A stretch of DNA of 51,548 nucleotides from NCBI GenBank assembly GCA_013298505.1, contig JAAFHY010000017.1, positions 1 to 51,548 of the forward strand, in the 5' to 3' direction. The translations under genes were made by a program, and so were the position numbers. Of the stretch, positions 16,457-24,241 are shown one piece after another. Source of the DNA: Cytophagales bacterium (GTDB lineage Bacteria > Bacteroidota > Bacteroidia > Cytophagales > Cyclobacteriaceae). How positions within the stretch are numbered: the first letter of the stretch is position 1; each line of letters opens with the position of its first letter. Below the pieces are notes generated by a model. The model did not search any database. It had not been told where the DNA came from and saw only the letters and a list, made by a program, of their open reading frames with translations.

Positions 16457-17131
16457 TTACATTTTGCGATTAGAGGTAGCCCAAATATTGATAGTGCCAG
16501 TGCCAAGCAATGTTTTTGGCAGTTCAACAACAATAGACATCACATTGGTGCCAGCGAAAGTATCAGCGCCCGGATTGTTGAATGAGCTAGCTGTTCCAGC
16601 AATTACCTTTTTGTATTGTGTTAAATCAAAGAAGAACGGATCATCGCGCGGGCCGGCAAACACTTTCATACCGTTTAGTTCAGCAATAGAAGGCGAAGTA
16701 GCGCTATAGGCCGTGATTGCACCCTCAACCTTAGTAGCAGCATTGATAAGCGTGCTTTTTAGCCCGGTTTGAATCGGTTTTGAAGGACCATACACTTGCA
16801 CTTTACCATTTTCGAAAGTTGTCTGGATCACTAAGTCTTCAATGTTGTCCTTGGTTGTTGAGTTGTCGATGTTGATCTCCACCATTGTTTCAGGATCGAA
16901 TTTAGCCGCGGCCGTGGCCGAAGGAGCCAATAAGCCTTGGATGTTTACTACAAAGACCATGTTGCTGGAATTGGTGGGACTTTGAAAAGCATACACATCG
17001 GTAATGTCAGAGGTTTTGCCAGTTACAGCGGGTGCATCTGCGTGGTCAGCGGCAATCAGGTAAGCACCTGTTGCAAAGATTGTGGCTGCCACAAATGCTA
17101 CAACTAGTTTTTTTGGATTTAGTTTGTTCAT
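16457..17131 (-). CDS. DUF4331 N-terminal half, exported protein
   Basis: A 224-residue exported protein with a signal peptide to about residue 27 (cut before A-D-H-A-D-A-P). The family motifs are clear: S-S/A-D-H-A-D-A-P, then D-I-T-D-V-Y-A-F near residue 41, F-A-G-P-R-D-D-P-F-F-F-D near 157, and G-T-N-V-M-S-I-V-V-E-L-P near 193. The gene ends where a full-length DUF4331 protein would continue into the R-P-A-I-N-T-V segment encoded by the next gene. It is first in the leftward set and diverges from the ECF sigma gene, with 150 bases between the two start codons, so control by that sigma factor is plausible but not shown. Confidence 0.82.
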   Translation of the reverse strand: MNKLNPKKLVVAFVAATIFATGAYLIAADHADAPAVTGKTSDITDVYAFQSPTNSSNMVFVVNIQGLLAPSATAAAKFDPETMVEINIDNSTTKDNIEDLVIQTTFENGKVQVYGPSKPIQTGLKSTLINAATKVEGAITAYSATSPSIAELNGMKVFAGPRDDPFFFDLTQYKKVIAGTASSFNNPGADTFAGTNVMSIVVELPKTLLGTGTINIWATSNRKM

Positions 17132-17281
17132 AAAATTTGTTTGGTTTTATTTTACCAGATACGTGGCGAGTAGGTGGTTTGGATTTTTAGATGTGAAAGT
17201 TTTTTTTCGATACCTTAGTGCCAATATTGCAATTCTATCGCACAGCTTAATACCATAGCGGAACCAGAACTAATAGCACAA

Positions 17282-17788
17282 TTGATTAGAAAAGATCAAT
17301 CTGCCCTTGATTATCTATACGACCACTATTCGGGGGCATTATATGGTGTTGTCTTTCGTATCCTTAAGAATGAAGCGATTGCGGAGGAAGTTCTTCAGGA
17401 TGTTTTTTTAAAAGTGTGGGAAAAAATTGAAAGTTATGATTCCGCCAAGGGCAAACTCTTTACTTGGATGATGAACATAGCCCGCAATCAAGCAATTGAT
17501 AAAACTAGGTCAAAAGAATCTAGTAAGGGTAGAAAAACCGATGACATTGATTACCTCGTAAATAAAATCGACATTCAAGAACATTCACAATTACCGATAG
17601 ATGCGATTGGATTGAAAGAAGTGTTGTTAAAATTATCAGAAGATCAACAGTTTATAGTTAACCAATTATATTTGAAAGGATATACTCAATCGGAAGTAGC
17701 CGATGAGTTTAATATTCCGCTAGGCACAGTAAAAACTCGACTTCGATTAGCAATGATTGAATTGCGATCAATATTAGATATTAAGTGA
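17282..17788 (+). CDS. ECF-type RNA polymerase sigma factor
   Basis: A 168-residue sigma-70 family factor with region 2 at about 8-70 (Y-L-Y-D-H-Y-S-G-A-L-Y-G, then E-E-V-L-Q-D-V-F-L-K-V-W and F-T-W-M-M-N-I-A-R-N) and region 4 at about 110-165 (L-K-G-Y-T-Q-S-E-V-A-D-E-F-N-I-P-L-G-T-V-K-T-R). The TTG start chosen is the only canonical one, but residues that look homologous (A-E-P-E-L-I-A-Q) continue upstream in the open frame from 17219, where no ATG, GTG or TTG occurs; an ATA at 17255 sits where the start is expected. The anti-sigma gene overlaps its stop. It diverges from the DUF4331 operon. Confidence 0.88.
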   Translation: MIRKDQSALDYLYDHYSGALYGVVFRILKNEAIAEEVLQDVFLKVWEKIESYDSAKGKLFTWMMNIARNQAIDKTRSKESSKGRKTDDIDYLVNKIDIQEHSQLPIDAIGLKEVLLKLSEDQQFIVNQLYLKGYTQSEVADEFNIPLGTVKTRLRLAMIELRSILDIK

Positions 17789-18588
17789 ACATAGAAGAAT
17801 ACATATCGTCAGGAATCTTAGAAACCTATGCTTTAGGAGAACTTTCAGCAAAGGAAAGGGAGGATGTGGAGAAAAATCTCCAGCAATATCCTGCTTTGCG
17901 CGATGAGCTTTCAAAAATTGAAGAGACTATGGAGGCCGTCTTGATGAAAGCAGCATTGAACCCTCGCGCGGAGGTGAAGCAAAAACTTTTTGAAAAAATT
18001 AATAAAGTGCCAGAAGGGAAAGTAGTTACGATGGCGCAAGAATCTTCTAGCGGGTGGCGTTATGCCACAGCCTCATCTGTCGCGATTGCCTTGCTCAGTT
18101 CGTATCTCGCTTATAACTATTGGGGCAAATGGAAAAAGAGCGAATCAAACCTTACGGAACTGATTGCGCAGAACCAGCGCATCGCGCAAGATTATAACAA
18201 TGTTAATTTGAGATTGGATCAAATTGAAACAGATTTGAAAGTCACCAGCAATCCTGATTTCACTCGCGTAGTGATGAAAGGCGCACCGAACTCACCACAG
18301 TCTCAATATCTTGCTTCTGTCTATTGGAATGCGCAGACTAAAGAGGTTTACCTGAGCATCCAACAGATGAAGGAGTTGTCGAAAGAAAATCAATATCAAC
18401 TTTGGGCAATCATTGACGGCAAGCCGGTTGATTGTGGAGTTTTTGATTTTGGTGTGGCGGGCCTTATAAAAATGAAATCGGCATTTGCCGTTCCAACTAC
18501 CTTTGCTGTTACTATTGAACCGCGCGGAGGAAAGCCTTCGCCATCATTGGAGACCATGCAAGTGGCCGGAAATTTGGCTAAGGGTTAG
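17785..18588 (+). CDS. RskA-like membrane anti-sigma factor
   Basis: A 267-residue anti-sigma factor that would hold the preceding ECF sigma factor at the inner membrane. The N-terminal cytoplasmic part (I-S-S-G-I-L-E-T-Y-A-L-G-E-L-S) is the typical anti-sigma helix bundle. A transmembrane segment lies at about 92-110 (S-S-V-A-I-A-L-L-S-S-Y-L-A), then a coiled stretch at about 118-150, and an RskA-type C-terminal periplasmic domain with Y-Q-L-W-A-I-I-D-G-K-P-V and F-A-V-T-I-E-P-R-G-G. It starts with GTG in a GTGA overlap with the sigma stop codon, giving translational coupling. The signal it senses is unknown. Confidence 0.88.
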   Translation: MNIEEYISSGILETYALGELSAKEREDVEKNLQQYPALRDELSKIEETMEAVLMKAALNPRAEVKQKLFEKINKVPEGKVVTMAQESSSGWRYATASSVAIALLSSYLAYNYWGKWKKSESNLTELIAQNQRIAQDYNNVNLRLDQIETDLKVTSNPDFTRVVMKGAPNSPQSQYLASVYWNAQTKEVYLSIQQMKELSKENQYQLWAIIDGKPVDCGVFDFGVAGLIKMKSAFAVPTTFAVTIEPRGGKPSPSLETMQVAGNLAKG

Positions 18589-18606
18589 ATTACCTCAAAA
18601 ACATGC

Positions 18607-18849
18607 TCAAGGATTTTCTTCCCACAGTTTTTTTACCGCTTTCCATACTTCCATGCGCAATTCTGATCGAGGATCTATTTTATTGCTACCAGCATATTTT
18701 TCAATCGCCTTGCGAAGCAAATGAAGTTCGCTAGCCACCTTGGGATAAGCATGACACATGGCTTCCACCTTTAACTCCTCTTTCGCTGTTAACAAGCCCA
18801 GGCAGTAGTCCTCCAATATTCCGCTTGTGATATAGTCACCCTCACTCAT
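18607..18849 (-). CDS. Mini anti-sigma factor (cytoplasmic domain only)
   Basis: An 80-residue protein clearly related to the first 70 residues of the RskA-like protein encoded next door: Y-I-T-S-G-I-L-E-D-Y-C-L-G-L-L-T-A-K-E here against Y-I-S-S-G-I-L-E-T-Y-A-L-G-E-L-S-A-K-E there, and D-P-R-S-E-L against N-P-R-A-E-V later. It ends where the paralogue enters its transmembrane segment, so it should be soluble. It follows the second sigma gene by 29 bases. It may be a soluble regulator of that factor or a remnant of a longer gene; no downstream continuation is visible because the paralogous gene begins to overlap the space. Confidence 0.7.
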   Translation of the reverse strand: MSEGDYITSGILEDYCLGLLTAKEELKVEAMCHAYPKVASELHLLRKAIEKYAGSNKIDPRSELRMEVWKAVKKLWEENP

Positions 18850-18878
18850 TCGTTCTCGTTTATTCGATCGAATACGTA

Positions 18879-19523
18879 TTATTTTTGATAGAGTATTTTC
18901 AACAACCCAAGGCCTTTTCTAGCTCGGGTTTTAACCGTGCCAAGGGGAAGGTTGAGTAATTTTGCAGTTTGTTCATGGCTCCAGCCATAAAAGAATATCA
19001 TGTCTATCACTTCTGCATATTTTGAATCAAGTTGTAGCGCCTTATTTCTAAAATCATCAAACTCTACTTCATTTGCATTTGATGTGATATTGCTTTTGTA
19101 AGCGTTGCTAAGCGAAACTAAATCGATGTTCACTTGTAAACGTTGCTTTCGATGAGTAGCAGAGCGCAAATAATCAATTGCTAGATTTTGTGCTACATTG
19201 AGCATCCATGTAAAAAGCGATCCTCTCGCAGGGTCAAAGCCATCAATGTGCTTCCAGATTTTTACAAAGGTATCTTGTAGCAAGTCATCGGCCAGTTCGC
19301 TGCTCTTCACATAGTTAAATAGTACTCGATATAATGCTCTGTGATAGCTCGTGTATAGGACATTGAATCCCCTTTCACTTTTTGATTTAATCATCTGCAC
19401 TAAAATGGCAGTTTCTGCAACTTGTTTACGCTTTAGGTTATTTGCAATTGAAGGCACCTTGATTACCTGAGCAGGAGAGATCCCTATAGTCGCTAGCATT
19501 TTTGCATTCGTTAAGTGTGGCAA
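18879..19523 (-). CDS. Second ECF-type sigma factor
   Basis: A sigma-70 family factor, 214 residues from the ATG used here. Region 2 runs from about 55 to 118 (L-Y-T-S-Y-H-R-A-L-Y-R-V-L, D-D-L-L-Q-D-T-F-V-K-I-W, F-T-W-M-L-N-V-A-Q-N-L-A-I-D). Region 4 is at the end (Y-G-W-S-H-E-Q-T-A-K-L-L-N-L-P-L-G-T-V-K-T-R). The first 35 residues are unusual for the family and the start is uncertain; Met44 (ATG at 19394) would be a minimal start but looks slightly short. It is paralogous to the first sigma gene and paired with the mini anti-sigma factor; the two pairs are tail to tail. Its targets are unknown. Confidence 0.85.
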   Translation of the reverse strand: MPHLTNAKMLATIGISPAQVIKVPSIANNLKRKQVAETAILVQMIKSKSERGFNVLYTSYHRALYRVLFNYVKSSELADDLLQDTFVKIWKHIDGFDPARGSLFTWMLNVAQNLAIDYLRSATHRKQRLQVNIDLVSLSNAYKSNITSNANEVEFDDFRNKALQLDSKYAEVIDMIFFYGWSHEQTAKLLNLPLGTVKTRARKGLGLLKILYQK

Positions 19524-19639
19524 TGAAGACGTATATTACAAGTGCAAAAGTGTGCGCATTGTAAAACGTGGGAAATAGTGAGAATCACTATTTTGCTATT
19601 GTTTTCTTGATAAAACAACCAACGGATTAACTACTAGGC

Positions 19640-20449
19640 ATGCAGAAAAATAGTTTAAGTAGGGTACAAGAGGCCGATATTCTTTATAAAAAGGTGGTGG
19701 CTATGTCTGCCTCTTTTTTTAGAGACGATGGTATTGAAGAAATAGAGCGTTTCAGACAAGAGGCAAATCTATTACTTGGTGGAATGAGTGGCATGGATGC
19801 AGTTATTGGAATATTTGACCACCGTAACTACACCCCTGTGCTTGAAGTGGGGGAGAAGGAATTTTGGGGCAACCTTCCAGAAGTTTCATCGGCCGATCGA
19901 ATGCCTCAGATCATGAGACTTTTGGAAAAAGAGTACTTGCCATTTTTTACAGATTCCGTAAAATGGTTTACGGGAGTATTGCAACAAATTCCATTTGAGT
20001 TAAGCACAAACATTCAGATATTCCATTGTGGAATCAGATATAGGCTATTGAACGGTAAACCGGTCTGTCTTTTTTCTAAGGGTTCGCCAATTCATTACGA
20101 TGCGAACCGCAAATTCAGTTATACTTTTAATTATGTACAGAACGTCAACCACTTGTTGAAAAAGGATTTTCCTCATTATTGGATTCGAGTTTCGCATGGT
20201 GAAGGCAATGAACATGTACACACTTTTCACTCCGAAGAAAAAATTTATTCGAATAAAGATCTCTTGTCGTCAAGAGAAAAGGAAATTTTAAAACTTGTGG
20301 CCGATGATTGTGATACCAAAGAAATAGGCGAGCGTCTTTTTATCAGCACTGCTACCGTTGGAAATCACAGAAGTAATATGATAGACAAATTAGGCGCAAG
20401 GGACACTACTGCTCTGGTGCAGTTAGCAAAAATGGCTGGGATGATTTAG
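19640..20449 (+). CDS. LuxR-type HTH transcriptional regulator
   Basis: A 269-residue protein with a C-terminal LuxR/GerE DNA-binding domain over the last 62 residues: L-S-S-R-E-K-E-I-L-K-L-V-A, then T-K-E-I-G-E-R-L-F-I-S-T-A-T-V-G-N-H-R-S-N-M. The first 200 residues have no receiver or obvious PAS signature that I can name and probably form a sensor domain; a similar layout is common in Bacteroidota regulators of unknown signal. It is a single gene, divergent from the second sigma gene and convergent with the HAD gene (5 bases apart). Confidence 0.82.
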   Translation: MQKNSLSRVQEADILYKKVVAMSASFFRDDGIEEIERFRQEANLLLGGMSGMDAVIGIFDHRNYTPVLEVGEKEFWGNLPEVSSADRMPQIMRLLEKEYLPFFTDSVKWFTGVLQQIPFELSTNIQIFHCGIRYRLLNGKPVCLFSKGSPIHYDANRKFSYTFNYVQNVNHLLKKDFPHYWIRVSHGEGNEHVHTFHSEEKIYSNKDLLSSREKEILKLVADDCDTKEIGERLFISTATVGNHRSNMIDKLGARDTTALVQLAKMAGMI

Positions 20450-20454
20450 TGTTT

Positions 20455-21069
20455 TTAATCTGATAACATCTTTAAGGTTGCAAACTCTTTTCTCACTTGT
20501 GCTGCAGATTGAAAATGAATCGTGGGCAATCCTACCTTTAAAGCGCCTTCTACATTTTTAATATTATCATCAATGAAAATCGCTTGCGCGGGATTAATTT
20601 GATAGCGATCAAATAGTATCCGGTAAAATTCCGGAAATGGTTTTCTGGATTTTTCTACGCCTGAAACGACAATCCCATCAAACCAATGCAAAAAGTCAAA
20701 ATTGTCTAGTGCCCACGGAAAAGTCTCAGCAGACCAATTTGTGAGGGCGTAGATTTTGTATTTTTTTGATGCTCTAATTTCTGATAGCAATTCTACAGTT
20801 TCATGAATTCGCCCACCAATGGTTTCTTGCCAACGTCCATACCATGCTCGAATGGCCAACTCATGTTCTGGATATCTTTCGATCAGTTCATTGGTTGCGT
20901 CTTCGAACGAGCGCCCTGCATCTTGTTGGTCGTTCCACTCTGGCGTGCAGACATTTTCGAGGAACCAGGTAATTTCTTCGTCAGTCTTGAAAATTTTCCG
21001 ATAGAGGTAACGCGGATTCCAGTCGATGAGCACTCCGCCCAGATCGAAGATAATGGTGTTTATATTCAT
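20455..21069 (-). CDS. HAD-superfamily hydrolase (subfamily IA-like phosphatase)
   Basis: A 204-residue phosphatase-like protein. Motif I, F-D-L-G-G-V-L-I-D-W-N, near residue 8 has the nucleophile Asp, although the general acid position two residues on is Gly, as in the YihX/epoxide-hydrolase-type branch of the family. Motif II is L-T-N-W-S near 107, the Lys lies in V-E-K-S-R-K-P near 139, and the acidic motif F-I-D-D-N-I-K-N-V near 165. I chose ATG 21069 because motif I then sits at the usual distance from the start; a longer frame begins at 21093 and would overlap the esterase gene by 14 bases. Substrate is unknown. Confidence 0.82.
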   Translation of the reverse strand: MNINTIIFDLGGVLIDWNPRYLYRKIFKTDEEITWFLENVCTPEWNDQQDAGRSFEDATNELIERYPEHELAIRAWYGRWQETIGGRIHETVELLSEIRASKKYKIYALTNWSAETFPWALDNFDFLHWFDGIVVSGVEKSRKPFPEFYRILFDRYQINPAQAIFIDDNIKNVEGALKVGLPTIHFQSAAQVRKEFATLKMLSD

Positions 21070-21079
21070 TTTTAAAATC

Positions 21080-21913
21080 TTAAGTCTTTCCAAAAGCCCA
21101 CTTCAAAAACTCGGGCATCACCTGCGCCCATGTTTCTAAATTGTGTTTGCCATCTTTTACTTCGTGATATTGAATGTCATGAAAGGGCCGGTAGCCCTTT
21201 TTTGTAAGTTCGGTTATTAAATCTAGTGTATCGTCAATGGAATCAATGACACCATTTTTATTGCGGTCGCTTTTTTCATCAAGTGTTCCGGTTTGAAACC
21301 AAAACTGCAATCCCAGTTTCTTTTTTCCATCGCGGATTTGCAGGTGCATAATTCGGTCGCGCTTTTCTGAAAAAAAAGGACTCTTACTATCGCGCTTGCG
21401 CCACCAAAAGGAGCCGCTAAATGCGCCCACTTTTTGAAAGAGTTTGGGTGCGTTCCACACAATATCTAACGCGCTCAGTCCGCCCATGGAGCAACCCGCC
21501 AAGGTGTGTGCAGAAGCCGAAGGATTGATTGGGTATTTATAAATTAAGTAGGGCAGCAGTTCGGTAGTGATGTAGCGAGCGTAGGCTTTGGCACGGCTGC
21601 CACGCTTCAAATAATCTTTTTGTGCGGCCACGCCATACTCTTGCATCCGGTCGCCAGCTACCACACCAACAACAATGATTTCTTCTATGATTCCGTCTGC
21701 CACTAATTTTTCGATAGTAGATTTTAATTGCAGGCCTTCCATATCTTGGCCATCGTTGAGCAGCAACAAGGGGTACTTCTTGCCGCTATCAGAGTATTGA
21801 GGTGGTAGCAATAAATTTACGTTCACTTCTCTCTCCAAAAGTTTGGAGTAAACGCCAGAAATTTTTTCTTCGGCATACGTTATGGTTGGCCTACTGGATA
21901 AATTCTCTGGCAC
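21080..21913 (-). CDS. Esterase D/enterochelin-esterase-like alpha/beta hydrolase
   Basis: A 277-residue hydrolase of the putative esterase family (PF00756 type). Visible features are L-L-L-L-N-D-G-Q-D in the first third, the nucleophile elbow A-G-C-S-M-G-G-L near 137-144, an acidic D-E-K-S-D-R-N-K-N-G-V-I-D stretch reminiscent of a metal-binding loop near 215, and a C-terminal His in K-D-G-K-H-N-L-E-T-W. The only canonical start in the open frame is GTG at 21913; no signal peptide is seen. It lies just upstream of the HAD gene and downstream of the DUF2442 gene, all leftward. Substrate unknown. Confidence 0.8.
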   Translation of the reverse strand: MPENLSSRPTITYAEEKISGVYSKLLEREVNVNLLLPPQYSDSGKKYPLLLLNDGQDMEGLQLKSTIEKLVADGIIEEIIVVGVVAGDRMQEYGVAAQKDYLKRGSRAKAYARYITTELLPYLIYKYPINPSASAHTLAGCSMGGLSALDIVWNAPKLFQKVGAFSGSFWWRKRDSKSPFFSEKRDRIMHLQIRDGKKKLGLQFWFQTGTLDEKSDRNKNGVIDSIDDTLDLITELTKKGYRPFHDIQYHEVKDGKHNLETWAQVMPEFLKWAFGKT

Positions 21914-21949
21914 GGTTTGGCTTTCAGTTTTATTTTTTACGATTGCGAG

Positions 21950-22225
21950 TTAATCCACTGAGATGCTTAATCTATAAAGTGTCTCAGGGCTAAAGTCTAG
22001 CGGGCAATTTTTTATTTGCCCATCCAGCTCTTGTACTTTACCTAGGTTGTCCCAAACAATGGTAGGATAGTCATCAATTCTGGCTGTTGAAAAAATAGCA
22101 GGATTTTTCAGCGATGGAAATTTTTCTGTCAAAGAAGTGAAATCTATTTTTCTAAGTTCGTTCGAACTGAATTTAGCAATGATTTCATAAGGCTTAAGTT
22201 CAACTATCTGAATAATCTTTAACAT
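21950..22225 (-). CDS. DUF2442 family protein
   Basis: A 91-residue protein of the DUF2442 family: it starts with I-Q-I-V-E-L-K-P-Y-E-I-I-A-K-F and ends P-L-D-F-S-P-E-T-L-Y-R-L-S, both usual for the family. It follows the DUF4160 gene with a 3-base gap. DUF4160 and DUF2442 genes are commonly adjacent and have been suggested to form a toxin-antitoxin-like module; no activity is evident from sequence. Confidence 0.75.
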   Translation of the reverse strand: MLKIIQIVELKPYEIIAKFSSNELRKIDFTSLTEKFPSLKNPAIFSTARIDDYPTIVWDNLGKVQELDGQIKNCPLDFSPETLYRLSISVD

Positions 22226-22228
22226 AAA

Positions 22229-22492
22229 TTAATTTAAAGGTTCGATCTTAGTGATCACTCCGCCTTCTTTTTGTGATTCGTTATAATTTCTCAACAACTG
22301 CTCTCGATGAAGTTCCGTCCACTCTTGAACTAACCTTAGAGCCCGCTTAGGTAAAGTACCAGCGATTAATTCAGCTGTTTCAATGCTAACTTGTGCGCTT
22401 AACTCACCATACACCGCATGGAAATGAGGTGGCACATGATCATTGTAGAACATTCTTATAATGATTCCATAAAAGCGGCTTACTTCTGGCAT
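22229..22492 (-). CDS. DUF4160 family protein
   Basis: An 87-residue protein with the DUF4160 signature at its start: R-F-Y-G-I-I-I-R-M-F-Y-N-D-H-V-P-P-H-F-H-A. The conserved D-H-x-P-P-H-F-H resembles a metal or nucleic-acid site but has no proven role that I know of. The C-terminal half (A-L-R-L-V-Q-E-W-T-E-L-H-R-E-Q-L) is helical, as usual. It is the first gene of a pair with DUF2442 and diverges from the esterase gene at 22591. Confidence 0.78.
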   Translation of the reverse strand: MPEVSRFYGIIIRMFYNDHVPPHFHAVYGELSAQVSIETAELIAGTLPKRALRLVQEWTELHREQLLRNYNESQKEGGVITKIEPLN

Positions 22493-22590
22493 GATCGCAA
22501 AGGTATAAAAATCATATCCGAAAAGTCAGTAAAAAATTTCTTTTCAGTCTCATGCGAAATCGTAAATTGTGTATCTAAACTCTTCATTTC

Positions 22591-23301
22591 ATGCCTCACG
22601 AACATCTGCACCGCTGGTACTCGCCTCGCCTCAGTCGCGATATTGAAGTACTGGCTTTTGGCCACCGTGGTTATCCCGTCATTCTATTTCCAACTTCAAT
22701 GGGGAGATACTATGAAAACAAAGATTTTAAATTGATTGACAGTGCACATTGGTATCTGGACAATGGCTTTGTTAAAATTTATTGTGTAGATGGGATTGAT
22801 TCGCTGAGCTGGTACAACAAAGGCATTCATCCGGCCGACCGCGTGCGCAACCATATTTGGTACGATGAAATGTTGCTAAATGAATTGGTGCCGCTGGCGC
22901 AAAACGAAACGGGCGTGGCGCGTGTGGCTACGGCAGGCTGCAGCTTCGGGGGCTATCACGCATCTAACTTTGGGTTCAAACATCCCGAGGTGGTAAAATA
23001 CATTTTCAACATGGGCGCAGCATTTGACATTAAGAGCCAGTTGGATGGCTACTATGACGACAATGTATATTTTAATAATCCACCTGATTTTTTAGAGAAT
23101 GCGAATAACCCTGCGCTGTGGGACCAGTTTACTGTGCTGGGCACCGGCACGAACGACATGTGTTGGGATGCCAATGAAAAGATGGCGGCCATCATGCGAA
23201 AAAAGGGAATGCACCATTGGCTAGATGTGCGGCCTGGTGCCAACCACGATTGGCCCGTGTGGCGAGAGATGTTTCCTCATTATCTGTCATTGATAAAATG
23301 A
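22591..23301 (+). CDS. Esterase-family alpha/beta hydrolase, first gene of the amidoligase cluster
   Basis: A 236-residue cytoplasmic-looking hydrolase. The family opening is W-Y-S-P-R-L-S-R-D-I-E-V, followed by G-Y-P-V-I-L-F-P-T-S-M-G-R. The nucleophile elbow is A-G-C-S-F-G-G-Y-H near 109-117, and the catalytic His is likely in G-A-N-H-D-W-P-V-W near residue 222. Proteins of this type are often encoded beside ATP-grasp and GCS2 ligases. It could release or trim an ester- or amide-linked product; that is inference. The next gene starts 7 bases downstream. Confidence 0.78.
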   Translation: MPHEHLHRWYSPRLSRDIEVLAFGHRGYPVILFPTSMGRYYENKDFKLIDSAHWYLDNGFVKIYCVDGIDSLSWYNKGIHPADRVRNHIWYDEMLLNELVPLAQNETGVARVATAGCSFGGYHASNFGFKHPEVVKYIFNMGAAFDIKSQLDGYYDDNVYFNNPPDFLENANNPALWDQFTVLGTGTNDMCWDANEKMAAIMRKKGMHHWLDVRPGANHDWPVWREMFPHYLSLIK

Positions 23302-23308
23302 TATCACA

Positions 23309-24241
23309 TTGTTCAAGAAGTTAGCATTGATTTGGATTTTGTTAGTTGCGTTTTTACAAACGAGAATTACGTTTGCCAAAACTAATATTCAACATTCTAT
23401 AAAAATCGGAGGCATCCAACAATGGATTCAAATCAAAGGTGAAAAAGACCACGCCCCAGTTTTACTTTTTTTGCATGGCGGCCCAGGCAACTCGGCCATG
23501 GGTTATGCACACAAATTTACCAACGAACTTCAAAAACATTTTACAGTTGTTCTGTGGGATCAGCGCGAAACAGGAAAGACACTGGAGCTCAATGCTACTA
23601 ACCAACCACTATCGCTTTCGCTGATGGAATCAGATGTGAAAGAGATGATGGACTATCTCTGCGCTCGTTTTTTAAAGGAAAAAGTTTATTTGATGGGGCA
23701 CTCATGGGGTGGCTTTCTGGCGTTGCGTATGGCAGCCCTCCATCCCGAAAAGGTAGAAGCTTGTTTTGCCATTAGTCCTATGATTGCCCAGTTTGAAAGC
23801 GAGCGATTATCGTTGGTGTGGTTAAGAGAGCAAGCAAAAAATTCAAACAACAAAAAAGCTGAATTTGAACTGGCGAATGTAAAGATGCCTTTTCAAAACG
23901 CGCATCAAATCTACATTCACCGGTACTGGCTAGCCCATTTCTCTAAGAATAAACCCGTCCCTCTAGCATTTGTAGAGCGATGGGCAGTTAGCTGGTTGAG
24001 CGTCTTTAAAGAAGCTTCAGCTATTGATTTTCGCCTGGTCTCGCCCACTATTGATTGCCCGGTTTTCTTTTTTATTGGGCAAAACGACTACCAAACGCAT
24101 TTTAGCTTGGCAAAAGATTATCATCATCAGTTGAAAGCCAAAAAAAATGAGCTGTTTTGGTTTAATAATTCAGGGCATAATCTTAATCTTACAGAACCAA
24201 AGGAACTGCAACGAATAATTGTTTCCCTGTTAAAAAGTTGA
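23309..24241 (+). CDS. Exported alpha/beta hydrolase, proline-iminopeptidase-like
   Basis: A 310-residue hydrolase with a signal peptide (hydrophobic residues 5-17, cut near T-F-A-K) placing it in the periplasm. The oxyanion motif H-G-G-P-G-N is near 54-59, the nucleophile is in G-H-S-W-G-G-F near 130, the acid is likely the Asp in I-G-Q-N-D-Y, and the His lies in S-G-H-N-L-N near the C-terminus. H-G-G-P-G plus G-x-S-W-G-G is typical of S33 peptidases that act on N-terminal Pro or similar residues. The start is TTG, 7 bases after the previous stop. An exported peptidase in a ligase cluster suggests that the product or its precursor crosses the inner membrane. Confidence 0.8.
   Translation: MFKKLALIWILLVAFLQTRITFAKTNIQHSIKIGGIQQWIQIKGEKDHAPVLLFLHGGPGNSAMGYAHKFTNELQKHFTVVLWDQRETGKTLELNATNQPLSLSLMESDVKEMMDYLCARFLKEKVYLMGHSWGGFLALRMAALHPEKVEACFAISPMIAQFESERLSLVWLREQAKNSNNKKAEFELANVKMPFQNAHQIYIHRYWLAHFSKNKPVPLAFVERWAVSWLSVFKEASAIDFRLVSPTIDCPVFFFIGQNDYQTHFSLAKDYHHQLKAKKNELFWFNNSGHNLNLTEPKELQRIIVSLLKS

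Noticed and set aside
22480-22665. A 61-codon leftward frame across the start of the esterase gene
   Set aside because: It overlaps both the DUF4160 start and the conserved esterase N-terminus, so it is a shadow of those genes.
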